DNA from: Benzoatithermus flavus
GTDB lineage: Bacteria; Pseudomonadota; Alphaproteobacteria; Geminicoccales; Geminicoccaceae
DNA: 64,000 bases
Assembly (NCBI RefSeq): GCF_037908215.1
Contig: NZ_JBBLZC010000008.1
Location: 130,792-194,791, forward strand
Direction: 5' to 3'
The position numbers and the translations under genes are program-made. The notes under the pieces were generated by a model that worked only from the letters and a program-made list of their open reading frames with translations, was not told where the DNA came from and searched no databases. Shown here one piece after another: positions 16,943 through 25,444 of the stretch; position 1 is the stretch's first letter, and the number at the start of each line of letters is the position of its first letter.

Positions 16943-17803
16943 GTGCTCGCATCCATCCTGAGCGTCGCCGTCGACGCCGTGCTGATCACGCTGGTTCTGG
17001 CGCTCGCCGCCTCTGGGCTCGCGGTGATCTTCGGCCTGATCGGCGTCATCAATCTCGGTCATGGCGCCATGCTGACGCTGGGTGCCTACTTCATGTGGTG
17101 GGCGACCGCGCACGGCACCCCGTTCGTCCTAGCGGTACTGCTGGCGGCATTGGGCGTGTGCCTCGTCGGGCTCCTGCTCGAACACCTTCTGATCCGCCAT
17201 TTCTACGACGAGCCGTTCGAGACCCTGCTCCTGACCTGGGGCTTCTTTCTCGTCTGCACCGAGGTGATCAAGCTCGCCTTCGGTACCGACTTCCGCAACG
17301 TCGCCAACCCTTTGTCGGATACGATCACCGTGCTCGGCCTCGAGCTTCCGGCCTACCGCTCGCTGGTGGCATTGCTCTCGCTCGTCCTGCTCTTGGCATT
17401 GGCGGCAGTGATCTTCCGCACCGGGATCGGCATCAAGGTACGAGCGCTCGTCCAGAACCGCGAGGTCGCGAGCCTGCTCGGCCTCGATGTCGGCCTCGTC
17501 TACAAGCAGGTATTTGCCGCCGGCACCTTCCTCGCCGGGCTCGCCGGCGCCCTCATCAGCCCGATGCTAAGTATCGACCCCTATATCGGCAACGTCTTCC
17601 TGATCCGCTCCTTCTTCGCGGTAACGGTGGGCGGGCTCGGGCAGATCCTGGCCGGTACGCTCGTCGGCAGCTTCGTCATCGGTGGGGCCGAAACCCTGTT
17701 CGCGCTCGTCTCAAGCCAGGTCTTCGCGCAGACCGTGGTGTTCGCGCTCGCCATCGTCCTGCTCCGTTTCCGGCCCGCAGGCCTCGTCGGAGGTCGCCGA
17801 TGA
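16943..17803 (+). CDS. Branched-chain/urea-type ABC permease, LivH/UrtB class
   Basis: This 286-residue polytopic protein has eight or so hydrophobic segments and the class signature GLIGVINLGHGAMLTLGAYF near residues 30-50. It forms the channel with the LivM-type partner whose gene overlaps its stop (ATGA at 17800-17803). The GTG start at 16943 follows a GGGGGG ribosome site. The cargo is inferred from the operon to be an amide- or urea-like compound. Confidence 0.93.
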   Translation: MLASILSVAVDAVLITLVLALAASGLAVIFGLIGVINLGHGAMLTLGAYFMWWATAHGTPFVLAVLLAALGVCLVGLLLEHLLIRHFYDEPFETLLLTWGFFLVCTEVIKLAFGTDFRNVANPLSDTITVLGLELPAYRSLVALLSLVLLLALAAVIFRTGIGIKVRALVQNREVASLLGLDVGLVYKQVFAAGTFLAGLAGALISPMLSIDPYIGNVFLIRSFFAVTVGGLGQILAGTLVGSFVIGGAETLFALVSSQVFAQTVVFALAIVLLRFRPAGLVGGRR

Positions 17804-18807
17804 ACGCCACCGCGCTACCGGCCGCCGTCATGCCGGCGGGACACCGCCTGGGCGCCTGGGCGCCGGCAGTCGTCGTCTTTCTAGCGCTGGCGCTGCTGCC
17901 GGTCGTGTTCGAAGGCTACGTTGTCTACATCCTGCCGCAGTACATGCTATTCGGGGTCATGGCGATGTCGCTCGCCCTGCTCTGGGGCCAGACCGGTATC
18001 CTGAGCTTCGGCCAAGCCGGCTTCTTTGCCATCGGCGGCTATGCCATCGGCATCGGCATGAGCCACGAGCTGCCGATCAACCCTGCCTATATCGGCATCC
18101 TGACCGGCATCCTGGTCTGCGCCGTCACGGCGGCCCTGATCGGCTACTTCCTGTTCAGCGCCGGCGTGCGCGACAGCTACTTCGTGCTCGTGACGCTGGC
18201 GCTGTCGATAATGGTCGAGCAGATCGCCGTGAGCCAGTCGGAGCTGACCGGCGGCTGGAACGGCATGTTCATCATGCGCCCGATACTCACCGCCCCTGGG
18301 CTCGAGCTGCCGCTCGACGGCGACGTGTCGATCTATTACGTCGTCTTGGTCGTGGCGGCCGCCGTGTACGCGGGTCTTAGGGCGCTGACGACGGCGCGTT
18401 TCGGCAAGATCCTGGTCGGAATCCGCGAGAACGAGACCCGGATGGAGGCGCTGGGCTACCGCACGGTGCTCTATAAGACGGCCGCCTTCGCGCTCTCCGC
18501 TGGTATCGCCGGCTTGGCCGGCGCTCTCTACGGTACCCATGCCGGCTTCGTCTCTCCCTCCCTGGGAGGTGCCCTGTTCTCGACTGAGGCGGTGGTCTGG
18601 GTCGCCGTCGCCGGCCGGTCCTCGCTGCTTGCAGCCTTTCTCGGCGGTGTCATCGTCTCCTCGCTGTCGAACTATCTCTCGGCGTTGACACCCGGCCTGT
18701 GGCAGCTCTTCATGGGCCTCCTGTTCATCGCAGCGATCACCCTGTTCCGTGGCGGCATAGCAGGCTTCCTCGGTCGGCTGCCGGCACGTCGGAGGGCGAT
18801 GCCGTGA
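17800..18807 (+). CDS. Branched-chain/urea-type ABC permease, LivM/UrtC class
   Basis: The product is 335 residues with an N-terminal cytoplasmic stretch and about ten membrane segments. The LivM landmark LLWGQTGILSFGQAGFFAIG is near residues 58-77 and the EAA-like coupling loop ARFGKILVGIRENETRMEALG near 200-220. It starts inside the LivH stop (ATGA) and its own TGA overlaps the GTG of the ATPase gene, so translation of the transporter is tightly coupled. Confidence 0.93.
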   Translation: MNATALPAAVMPAGHRLGAWAPAVVVFLALALLPVVFEGYVVYILPQYMLFGVMAMSLALLWGQTGILSFGQAGFFAIGGYAIGIGMSHELPINPAYIGILTGILVCAVTAALIGYFLFSAGVRDSYFVLVTLALSIMVEQIAVSQSELTGGWNGMFIMRPILTAPGLELPLDGDVSIYYVVLVVAAAVYAGLRALTTARFGKILVGIRENETRMEALGYRTVLYKTAAFALSAGIAGLAGALYGTHAGFVSPSLGGALFSTEAVVWVAVAGRSSLLAAFLGGVIVSSLSNYLSALTPGLWQLFMGLLFIAAITLFRGGIAGFLGRLPARRRAMP

Positions 18808-19523
18808 GCCCGATCCTCGCGGTGCAGGGGCTCGGCAAGCGCTTCCAGGGGCTGGTCGCCAACACCGATATCGCCTTCACGCTCCAGCCAGGCGAGATTC
18901 GCTCGATCATCGGCCCGAACGGAGCGGGGAAGACCACCTTCATCAGCCTGATCTCGGGCCATCTGACGCCCACGACCGGACGGATCCTCTACAAAGGCAG
19001 CGACGTGACCGGGCTTTCCGTCGCACGCCGGGCCCAGCTCGGCATCGCGCGGAAGTTCCAGACACCCAGCCTGTTCGACAGCCTGAGCGCTTACGAGAAT
19101 ATCGAACTCGCCGTGCTGCGCTCCCGTCCGCGCTCGCGCGGCCACGCAGCACGGATCGGCGAGGTCTTGGAGCTTGTCCGGCTCGCCGACCAGCGCCATG
19201 CGGTAGCCAAGCATCTGTCGCATGGCCAGCGGCAATGGCTTGAGATCGGGCTGCTGCTGGCCAACAACGCCGAGCTCCTCCTGCTCGACGAGCCGACAGC
19301 CGGCATGACGGCCGAGGAGACCCATGCCACCGGGATCCTGGTCCGCTCACTGGCGCGCGAGTTCGGACTCTCGGCGATAATCATCGAACACGACATCAAC
19401 TTCATCCGCGATCTCGACGCGCCGGTGACAGTGCTGCACCTCGGCCGGGTTCTGGTCGAAGGCAGCTTTGCTGCAGTGGCGGCTGATCCGCGCGTGCGCG
19501 ACGTCTATCTGGGCAACGGCTGA
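18804..19523 (+). CDS. ABC transporter ATPase, LivG/UrtD class
   Basis: The product is 239 residues from the GTG at 18804, which overlaps the upstream stop as GTGA. Walker A GPNGAGKTT is near residue 36, the signature LSHGQRQWLEIG near 138 (S-H-G-Q in place of the usual S-G-G-Q), Walker B LLLLDEP near 158, and the switch His in IIIEHDINF near 195. The LSHGQRQWLEIG form is typical of UrtD-type urea-transporter ATPases. That supports a urea/amide cargo over branched-chain amino acids. Confidence 0.92.
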   Translation: MSPILAVQGLGKRFQGLVANTDIAFTLQPGEIRSIIGPNGAGKTTFISLISGHLTPTTGRILYKGSDVTGLSVARRAQLGIARKFQTPSLFDSLSAYENIELAVLRSRPRSRGHAARIGEVLELVRLADQRHAVAKHLSHGQRQWLEIGLLLANNAELLLLDEPTAGMTAEETHATGILVRSLAREFGLSAIIIEHDINFIRDLDAPVTVLHLGRVLVEGSFAAVAADPRVRDVYLGNG

Positions 19524-20224
19524 TGGCACTTGAGGTCCACGACCTGACCGCGGGCTACGGCTCGATCACCGTGCTCCGCGGCATCTCGCTGCGGGTCAAG
19601 GACGGCGAGATCGTAGGCGTGCTCGGCCGCAACGGCATGGGCAAGTCCACTCTGATCCGCGCCATCTCGGGCCTGGTGCCGGCGAGTGCTGGCATCATCC
19701 ACTTCGCCGGCGAGGACATCACGCGCGCACCACCGCATGTTCGCGCCCGCCTGGGCCTCACCACCGTCGTTCAGGGGCGGGGCATCTTCCCGCGCCTCAC
19801 CGTGCGCGAGAACCTAGAGATGGGGCGGATCGCCGGCGGCGGCGCCAAGCGATCGCGCCTCGACGAGGTCCTGGGCTACTTTCCCCGGCTGCGGGAGCGC
19901 ATGACGCAGCTCGCCGGCACGATGAGCGGGGGCGAGCAGCAGATGCTGGCAATCGGCCGCAGCCTCATGACTGATCCCAAGCTGATGCTCCTCGACGAGC
20001 CCTCGGACGGGATCATGCCGGCGCTCGTGCACCAGATCGCGGAGACGCTGGTTGCGATCAACCGTAACGAGGGCATGAGCATCGTCATCGTCGAGCAGAA
20101 CGTGCCGATGGTCTTCCGCATGACCCGGCACTGCGTCATTCTGGAGAAGGGCAAGGTAGTGGCCGAGGGAGATCGGGAGCACCTCGAGACGAGCGAGGTC
20201 ATGCGACAGTATTTGGCCGTTTAG
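19523..20224 (+). CDS. ABC transporter ATPase, LivF/UrtE class
   Basis: The product is 233 residues. Walker A GRNGMGKST is near residue 36 (GMGKST is typical of LivF/UrtE), the signature MSGGEQQMLAIGRSL near 134, and Walker B LMLLDEPSDGI near 155. The DEPSDGI/EGI variant fits UrtE. The ATG overlaps the stop of the preceding ATPase (TGATG). This gene closes the operon that begins with the C-N hydrolase at 14692; no clear terminator follows. Confidence 0.92.
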   Translation: MALEVHDLTAGYGSITVLRGISLRVKDGEIVGVLGRNGMGKSTLIRAISGLVPASAGIIHFAGEDITRAPPHVRARLGLTTVVQGRGIFPRLTVRENLEMGRIAGGGAKRSRLDEVLGYFPRLRERMTQLAGTMSGGEQQMLAIGRSLMTDPKLMLLDEPSDGIMPALVHQIAETLVAINRNEGMSIVIVEQNVPMVFRMTRHCVILEKGKVVAEGDREHLETSEVMRQYLAV

Positions 20225-20569
20225 CCGTCCCGCTCTGCGGAAGATTGTTGGGAGCCGTGGCAGAAAGCGGCCTCGGCCCGGGAGGGTGCTGCCTCGAAGT
20301 CGAGCATGCCCTGTAGGCGCGCCCGGTCGTCCAGAAAGACAGCCGGCTTCGACCGTGCCGAACAGGGGACCCAGAAGACCGGACGGGATACGGGATAGGA
20401 ATCATCACGTGGCTCGGGCCTTCTCGGATTGAGCAAAGGACCGCGGCGGCAAGCCGCGGGCGGCGGGCGCAGCAGTACCCGCGCCTCGGCGACGGTGGCG
20501 GGCCGGCGGCCGTACGCGGGGCACGAGACCGATCATCTGCGAGCGGCGCGTCCGGCTTTCCACGGGTTC
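20225..20569. other. Intergenic, no supported gene
   Basis: These 345 bases separate the end of the importer operon from the 3' end of the convergent DUF2238 gene. A minus-strand frame at 20221-20436 (71 codons) has no recognisable domain and no convincing ribosome site. No hairpin with a T tract was found. Confidence 0.5.
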
Positions 20570-21325
20570 CTACTCGGTGCCGAGCCGGGCGAGCGCCACC
20601 TCGCCCAAGGGCTCCATGCGCTTGACGCGCAGGCTCCGGGTCCATTCGCGGGTGAAGTCGCGCTGCCAGCGCCAATTGATCCACAAGGTCACGCTCATCG
20701 TGACGAGAGCGCCGAGGCCGGCCAGCGCCATGTCCTTCTGCGCGTCCCACGGATCGCCCTGACTTCCGAGATAGGCGACACCGAGATCGCCGCCGAACGC
20801 CGTGGCCGCTGCCCACTCGATCAGCTCGAACAGGGCCGAGGTCGAGAGCGTCAGATCGAGCGGCAGGAAATAGGCCCAGAAACCCCGCGCATCGGCCACG
20901 CGGAAGAACAGCTCGCGCATGGGATAGGCGAGGAGCAGGCCGTAGGAGAAGTGGACGAGCCGGTCGAAATGGTTGCGGTCGAGCCCTAAGACCTCGTTGA
21001 GGCGAAAGCCGAGCAACGCCTCGGTCCAGTCGTCGTAGGGAACCTCGGCATAGGTGTAGTGCGCCCCCACCGAGTGCAGGCCGAGGAACAGGAGGATCAG
21101 GCTCCAGGACAGGCGCGAGAGCGGGAAGAAGCGCAAGGACGCCGCCAGCGCCGGGACGAACAGGACGAGCAGCACGTTCTCGAGCGCCCAGTCGGCCCGA
21201 TCCCTGGGCGTCACGGCGAGCAGGAGCCAGATCAGGGCGAAGAGGGCGAGGGTGACGAGACAGTAGCGCCGGTGCCCCGGCGGCAGGTGATAGGCAGGAA
21301 ACGAGCGGGTGGCGGGTGGTGGCAT
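20570..21325 (-). CDS. DUF2238 (YjdF-like) inner-membrane protein
   Basis: This 251-residue protein has about six hydrophobic segments and the conserved DUF2238 features HYTYAEVPYDDW, LGLDRNHFDRLVHFSYGLL, FELIEWAAA and GSQGDPWDAQKDM. The function of the family is unknown; conserved His, Asp and Glu residues in the membrane hint at an enzyme or ion-coupled protein. The start at 21325 is preferred over 21370 because it removes a low-complexity basic stretch. It is divergent from the ipdC gene. Confidence 0.85.
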   Translation of the reverse strand: MPPPATRSFPAYHLPPGHRRYCLVTLALFALIWLLLAVTPRDRADWALENVLLVLFVPALAASLRFFPLSRLSWSLILLFLGLHSVGAHYTYAEVPYDDWTEALLGFRLNEVLGLDRNHFDRLVHFSYGLLLAYPMRELFFRVADARGFWAYFLPLDLTLSTSALFELIEWAAATAFGGDLGVAYLGSQGDPWDAQKDMALAGLGALVTMSVTLWINWRWQRDFTREWTRSLRVKRMEPLGEVALARLGTE

Positions 21326-21626
21326 GTTCGTTCCCGACGGCGCCCGGGCACGGCGCCCGCGACCAGCCATAGGGCCTGCCGCCGATGCGGTCCAGGACGG
21401 GAAGCTGCCATGCTGCCCGATATGGCGCTGCGGCGTCGATCTCCTCCGCCGTCACCGCCATCGGCTGGAAACGTGCCGCTGCGATCCGGATCGACGGCGC
21501 CCGCCACGGCGCCGAAGCTGCGGTCGCTCGGCAGCGCACGGGCCTCCGGGCGTAACCGACGTTTTCTTGCCCGGCTCCTCGGCGTATGGTGCCGCAGGTG
21601 AAGCAGAAGCCGGGAGGCGAGGAACC

Positions 21627-23258
21627 GTGCGCGTTGCGGAGGCGCTGCTGCAGGCATTGAGGACGTACGGGGCCGGCCAGATCTTCGGCATTCCCGGCGA
21701 CTTCGCCCTGCCGTTCTTCAAGGTGATCGAGGAGAGCGGGATCCTGCCGCTCCACACGCTGAGCCACGAGCCGGCGGTGGGTTTCGCGGCCGATGCCGCC
21801 GCTCGCTTTCGCGGCAGCATCGGCGTCGCGGTGGTGACCTACGGTGCGGGCGCCTTCAACTGCGTCAACGCGGTCGCGGGTGCTTTCGCCGAGAAGTCGC
21901 CCGTGGTCGTGATCTCGGGGGCGCCCGGCCGGGCCGAGAGCCGTTCGGGCCTCCTTCTCCATCACCAGGGCAGGACGCTCGACACCCAGTTCCGGGTCTA
22001 TCAGGAGATCACCTGCGCCCAGGCGCGGCTCGACGATCCGGCGACAGCACCGGCCGAGATCGCCCGCGTGCTGACGGCCGCGATCGATCAGTCCCGGCCG
22101 GTCTACATTGAGCTGCCGCGCGACATGGTGGCGGCCGCGTGCGGACCCGTCCCGCCTTATGCCGAGACGCCGGCCGACCCCGAGGCGGTCGCGGCCTGCG
22201 CCGAGGAGATCATGGCCCGGCTCCAGGCGGCGAGCCGGCCGGTCGTGATGGTCGACGTCGAGGTCCGCCGCTACGGGCTCGAGGCCAAGATCGCGGAGCT
22301 GACGCGGCGCCTGGGTGTGCCGGTCGTCACCACCTTCATGGGCCGTGGCCTGCTCTCGGGTACCGACACGCCGCTCGCCGGGACCTATCTCGGCGTCGCC
22401 GGCGATCCTGCGGTCACCGAGCTGGTCGAGGGCTCGGACGGGCTCCTGCTCTTGGGCGTCATCCTGAGCGACACCAATTTCGGCGTGAACGCCGGCAAGC
22501 TCGATCTGCGCCGCACCATGCAGGCCCTCGACCGGCAGGTCAGCATGGGCTTTCATCAATATCCGGGGATCCCACTCGCGGCGCTGGTGGATGCGCTGCT
22601 CGAGCGTGCGCGGCCGCTCGGCCATGCCCACGCTGCCCCGCCGACATCCTACCCGCGCGGCCTCGTCGCCGACGGAGCACCGATCGCACCCGACGATATT
22701 GCGCGCGCCGTCAACGATCTGTTCGACCGGTACGGACCGATGCCGATCGCGGCCGATATCGGCGACTGTCTGTTCACGGCCATGGAGATCGACCACACCG
22801 ACCTCACGGCACCCGGCTACTATGCCGGCATGGGCTACGGTGTCCCGGCCGGCATCGGTGCTCAGCTCGCCACCGGCCGGCGCACGCTGATCCTGGTCGG
22901 CGACGGTGCCTTCCAGATGACCGGCTGGGAGCTCGGCAACTGCCGCCGGCTCGGGATCGACCCGATCGTGATCCTGTTCAACAACAGGAGCTGGGAGATG
23001 CTGCGCGCCTTCCAGCCGGAATCGGCCTTCAACGATCTCGACGACTGGCGGTTCGCCGAGATGGCGGAGCCGCTGGGCGGGCACGGCCGGCGCGTCGCCA
23101 CCAGGGCCGAGCTCGCGGCGGCGCTGGAGGAGGCCGCCCGGACCCGCGGCCGCTTCCAGCTCGTCGAGGCCATGATCCCACGGGGGGTGCTCTCCGCCAC
23201 GCTCGCGCGTTTCGTCAGCGGCGTGAAGCGGCTGCACACGCCGGGAGAAGCGCCCTGA
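21627..23258 (+). CDS. ipdC: Phenylpyruvate/indolepyruvate decarboxylase (ThDP-dependent)
   Basis: The product is 543 residues from the GTG at 21627, with GGGAGGCGAGG upstream. The N-terminal pyrimidine-binding domain carries FGIPGDFALPFFK and the ThDP-activating Glu in LSHEPAVGF (near residue 50). A central domain follows, then the C-terminal ThDP/Mg2+ motif GDGAFQMTGWELGN ending in NN (near 430-460). The N-terminus closely resembles the Azospirillum phenylpyruvate decarboxylase used for auxin and phenylacetate synthesis. Its stop overlaps the aas start (TGATG). It decarboxylates aromatic 2-oxo acids to aldehydes. Confidence 0.9.
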   Translation: MRVAEALLQALRTYGAGQIFGIPGDFALPFFKVIEESGILPLHTLSHEPAVGFAADAAARFRGSIGVAVVTYGAGAFNCVNAVAGAFAEKSPVVVISGAPGRAESRSGLLLHHQGRTLDTQFRVYQEITCAQARLDDPATAPAEIARVLTAAIDQSRPVYIELPRDMVAAACGPVPPYAETPADPEAVAACAEEIMARLQAASRPVVMVDVEVRRYGLEAKIAELTRRLGVPVVTTFMGRGLLSGTDTPLAGTYLGVAGDPAVTELVEGSDGLLLLGVILSDTNFGVNAGKLDLRRTMQALDRQVSMGFHQYPGIPLAALVDALLERARPLGHAHAAPPTSYPRGLVADGAPIAPDDIARAVNDLFDRYGPMPIAADIGDCLFTAMEIDHTDLTAPGYYAGMGYGVPAGIGAQLATGRRTLILVGDGAFQMTGWELGNCRRLGIDPIVILFNNRSWEMLRAFQPESAFNDLDDWRFAEMAEPLGGHGRRVATRAELAAALEEAARTRGRFQLVEAMIPRGVLSATLARFVSGVKRLHTPGEAP

Positions 23259-25426
23259 TGCTGTCGAGCCGGGTCCTGAGATCGATCCTCCATGCCATCT
23301 TGCGGATTCTTTACCGCTACGAGGTCCGCGGGATGGAGCACACCGCGATCATCAGGCCCGGCGAGAAGGTGCTGGTCGTCGTCAACCACATCTCGTTCCT
23401 GGACGGTGCCTTCCTGATGGCGGCGCTGCCGCGGATTCCGGTGTTCGCCATCAACACCGATATGGCGAACCGCTGGTGGCTGAAGCCGTTCTGGCGGGTG
23501 GCGAACCTCCACCCTCTCGACCCCACGAACCCGCTCGCCGTGAAGGAGCTGATCAACAAGATCAACCAGGGCCGGCCCTGCGTGATCTTCCCGGAAGGGC
23601 GCATCAGCGTCACCGGTGCTTTGATGAAGATCTATGCCGGCCCCGCCTACATCGCCGACCGGACCGGGGCCGCGATCATCCCCGTACGCCTGGACGGCCC
23701 GGAGCTGACACCCTTCAGCCGGCTCAAGCAGGGCCAAGTGACCCGGCACCTGTTCCCCAAGGTGATCGTCACGATCTGCGAGCCCTGCCGGCTCGAGGTC
23801 GGCCCGGGCTTGCGTGGCAAGGAGCGGCGTAAGGCCGCCAATCTCCAGCTCTACGAGATCATGTCGACGATGGTGTTCCGCACCACGCATTGGGGCGACA
23901 CCCTGTTCGAAGCGCTTCTACGTGCTCGCTCCCGGCACGGCTGGCGCTATGTCGCCGTCCAGGACACGAGCGGCATCCAGATCGACTATATGCGGCTCGT
24001 GGCGGGGGCGATGGTGCTGGGCCGGAAGCTCGCTGCCGAGACCAGGCCCGGCGAGCGGGTCGGCGTGCTGCTTCCCAATGTCAATGCCGCCGCGGTCGTG
24101 TTCATGGCGCTCCAGGCGATGGGCCGCGTGCCGGCCATGCTCAACTTCTCGGCCGGTCCCGCCAACCTCGAGGCCGCGGCCGTCATGGCCGAACTCGGGC
24201 TCGTCGTCTCCTCGGCCGAGTTCGTGCGCAAGGGCAAGCTCGAGCCCGTGGTGGCGGCGATCGGTTCGCATGCCAGGCTTCTCTGGCTCGAGGAGGTGCG
24301 CGAGACGATCGGCCGGATGGACCGGCTGCGTGGCTTCGTGGAAGGCCTGCTCGCGCGAAAGATTCACGGACGACTGCGCCTGAAGCGCGACGATCCCGCC
24401 GCGGTCCTGTTCACCTCGGGCTCGGAGGGGCGGCCGAAGGGCGTCGTCCTCAGCCACCGCAACATCCTCGCCAACTGCGCCCAGCTCTCGGCCCGCGTCG
24501 ACTTCAACCAGCTCGATCGCTGCTTCAACGCGCTGCCGATATTCCACAGCTTCGGGCTCACCGGCGGCATGCTCCTGCCGATCCTGGGTGGGGTGCGGGT
24601 CTACATGTACCCCTCGCCGCTCCATTACCGGCTGGTGCCGGAGATGGTCTACGACAGCGACTCCACGATCATCTTCGGCACGAACGCCTTCTTCAAGGGC
24701 TATGCCAGGATGGCCGATCCTTACGACTTCCGCTCGCTGCGCTACGCCTTCGCCGGCGGCGAGGCCGTGCAGGAGGAGACGCAGCGGTTGTGGTTCGAGA
24801 AGTTCGGCATCCGCATCCTGACCGGCTACGGCGCCACCGAGACGGCACCCGTGATCGCCGTCAACACGCCGATGCATTATCGCGCCGGCACGGTCGGGCG
24901 TTTCCTTCCCGGCATCGAATGGCGTCTCGAGCCCGTGGCCGGTCTCGAGCGGGGCGGACGCTTGTGGGTCAAGGGGCCCAACGTCATGCTGGGCTATCTG
25001 CGCTACGAGCGGCCGGGCGTGCTGCAGCCGCCCGAGGACGGCTGGTACGACACGGGCGACATCGTCGACGTCGACAAGGACGGTTTCGTCTCGATCATCG
25101 GCCGCGCCAAGCGCTTCGCCAAGATCGGTGGCGAGATGGTGAGCCTGGGGGCGATCGAGGATCTCGTCGTCTCGCTCCGGCCCGAGGGTCATCACGCGGT
25201 GATCGCCCTTCCCGACCCGCGCAAAGGGGAGCGTCTCGTCCTCGTCACCAACGACGAGACGCTCGAGCGTAGTGAGATCCTGGCAGCGGCGCGCAAGAAG
25301 GGCATGAGCGAGATCACGGTGCCGGCCGAGATCGTGCGCATGCCGAAGCTGCCGGTGCTCGGCACCGGCAAGACCGACTATCCCGAGGTGCAGAAAATCG
25401 TCACGTCCTACCTGTCGGCGGCGTGA
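23258..25426 (+). CDS. aas: Bifunctional lysophospholipid acyltransferase / acyl-ACP synthetase
   Basis: The 722-residue product is close to the 719 of E. coli Aas. The N-terminal PlsC domain has NHISFLD at 43-49 (HX4D) and FPEGR at 111-115. The C-terminal ANL adenylating domain has the P-loop FTSGSEGRPKGVVLSH near 385-400, the GYGATETAP motif and the YDTGDIVDVD hinge region. It re-acylates lysophosphatidylethanolamine with acyl-ACP at the inner membrane. The usual partner flippase LplT is not encoded next to it. Coupling with ipdC by a one-base overlap is unusual and unexplained. Confidence 0.93.
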   Translation: MLSSRVLRSILHAILRILYRYEVRGMEHTAIIRPGEKVLVVVNHISFLDGAFLMAALPRIPVFAINTDMANRWWLKPFWRVANLHPLDPTNPLAVKELINKINQGRPCVIFPEGRISVTGALMKIYAGPAYIADRTGAAIIPVRLDGPELTPFSRLKQGQVTRHLFPKVIVTICEPCRLEVGPGLRGKERRKAANLQLYEIMSTMVFRTTHWGDTLFEALLRARSRHGWRYVAVQDTSGIQIDYMRLVAGAMVLGRKLAAETRPGERVGVLLPNVNAAAVVFMALQAMGRVPAMLNFSAGPANLEAAAVMAELGLVVSSAEFVRKGKLEPVVAAIGSHARLLWLEEVRETIGRMDRLRGFVEGLLARKIHGRLRLKRDDPAAVLFTSGSEGRPKGVVLSHRNILANCAQLSARVDFNQLDRCFNALPIFHSFGLTGGMLLPILGGVRVYMYPSPLHYRLVPEMVYDSDSTIIFGTNAFFKGYARMADPYDFRSLRYAFAGGEAVQEETQRLWFEKFGIRILTGYGATETAPVIAVNTPMHYRAGTVGRFLPGIEWRLEPVAGLERGGRLWVKGPNVMLGYLRYERPGVLQPPEDGWYDTGDIVDVDKDGFVSIIGRAKRFAKIGGEMVSLGAIEDLVVSLRPEGHHAVIALPDPRKGERLVLVTNDETLERSEILAAARKKGMSEITVPAEIVRMPKLPVLGTGKTDYPEVQKIVTSYLSAA

Positions 25427-25444
25427 GCGCGGCCCGGGCGGCCT

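Noticed and set aside
20221..20436. 71-codon minus-strand ORF after the importer operon
   Set aside because: No family, no ribosome site, ends inside the last importer gene.
20199..23237. 1012-codon minus-strand frame
   Set aside because: Runs antisense through ipdC and in an alternate frame of the DUF2238 gene; composition is random.
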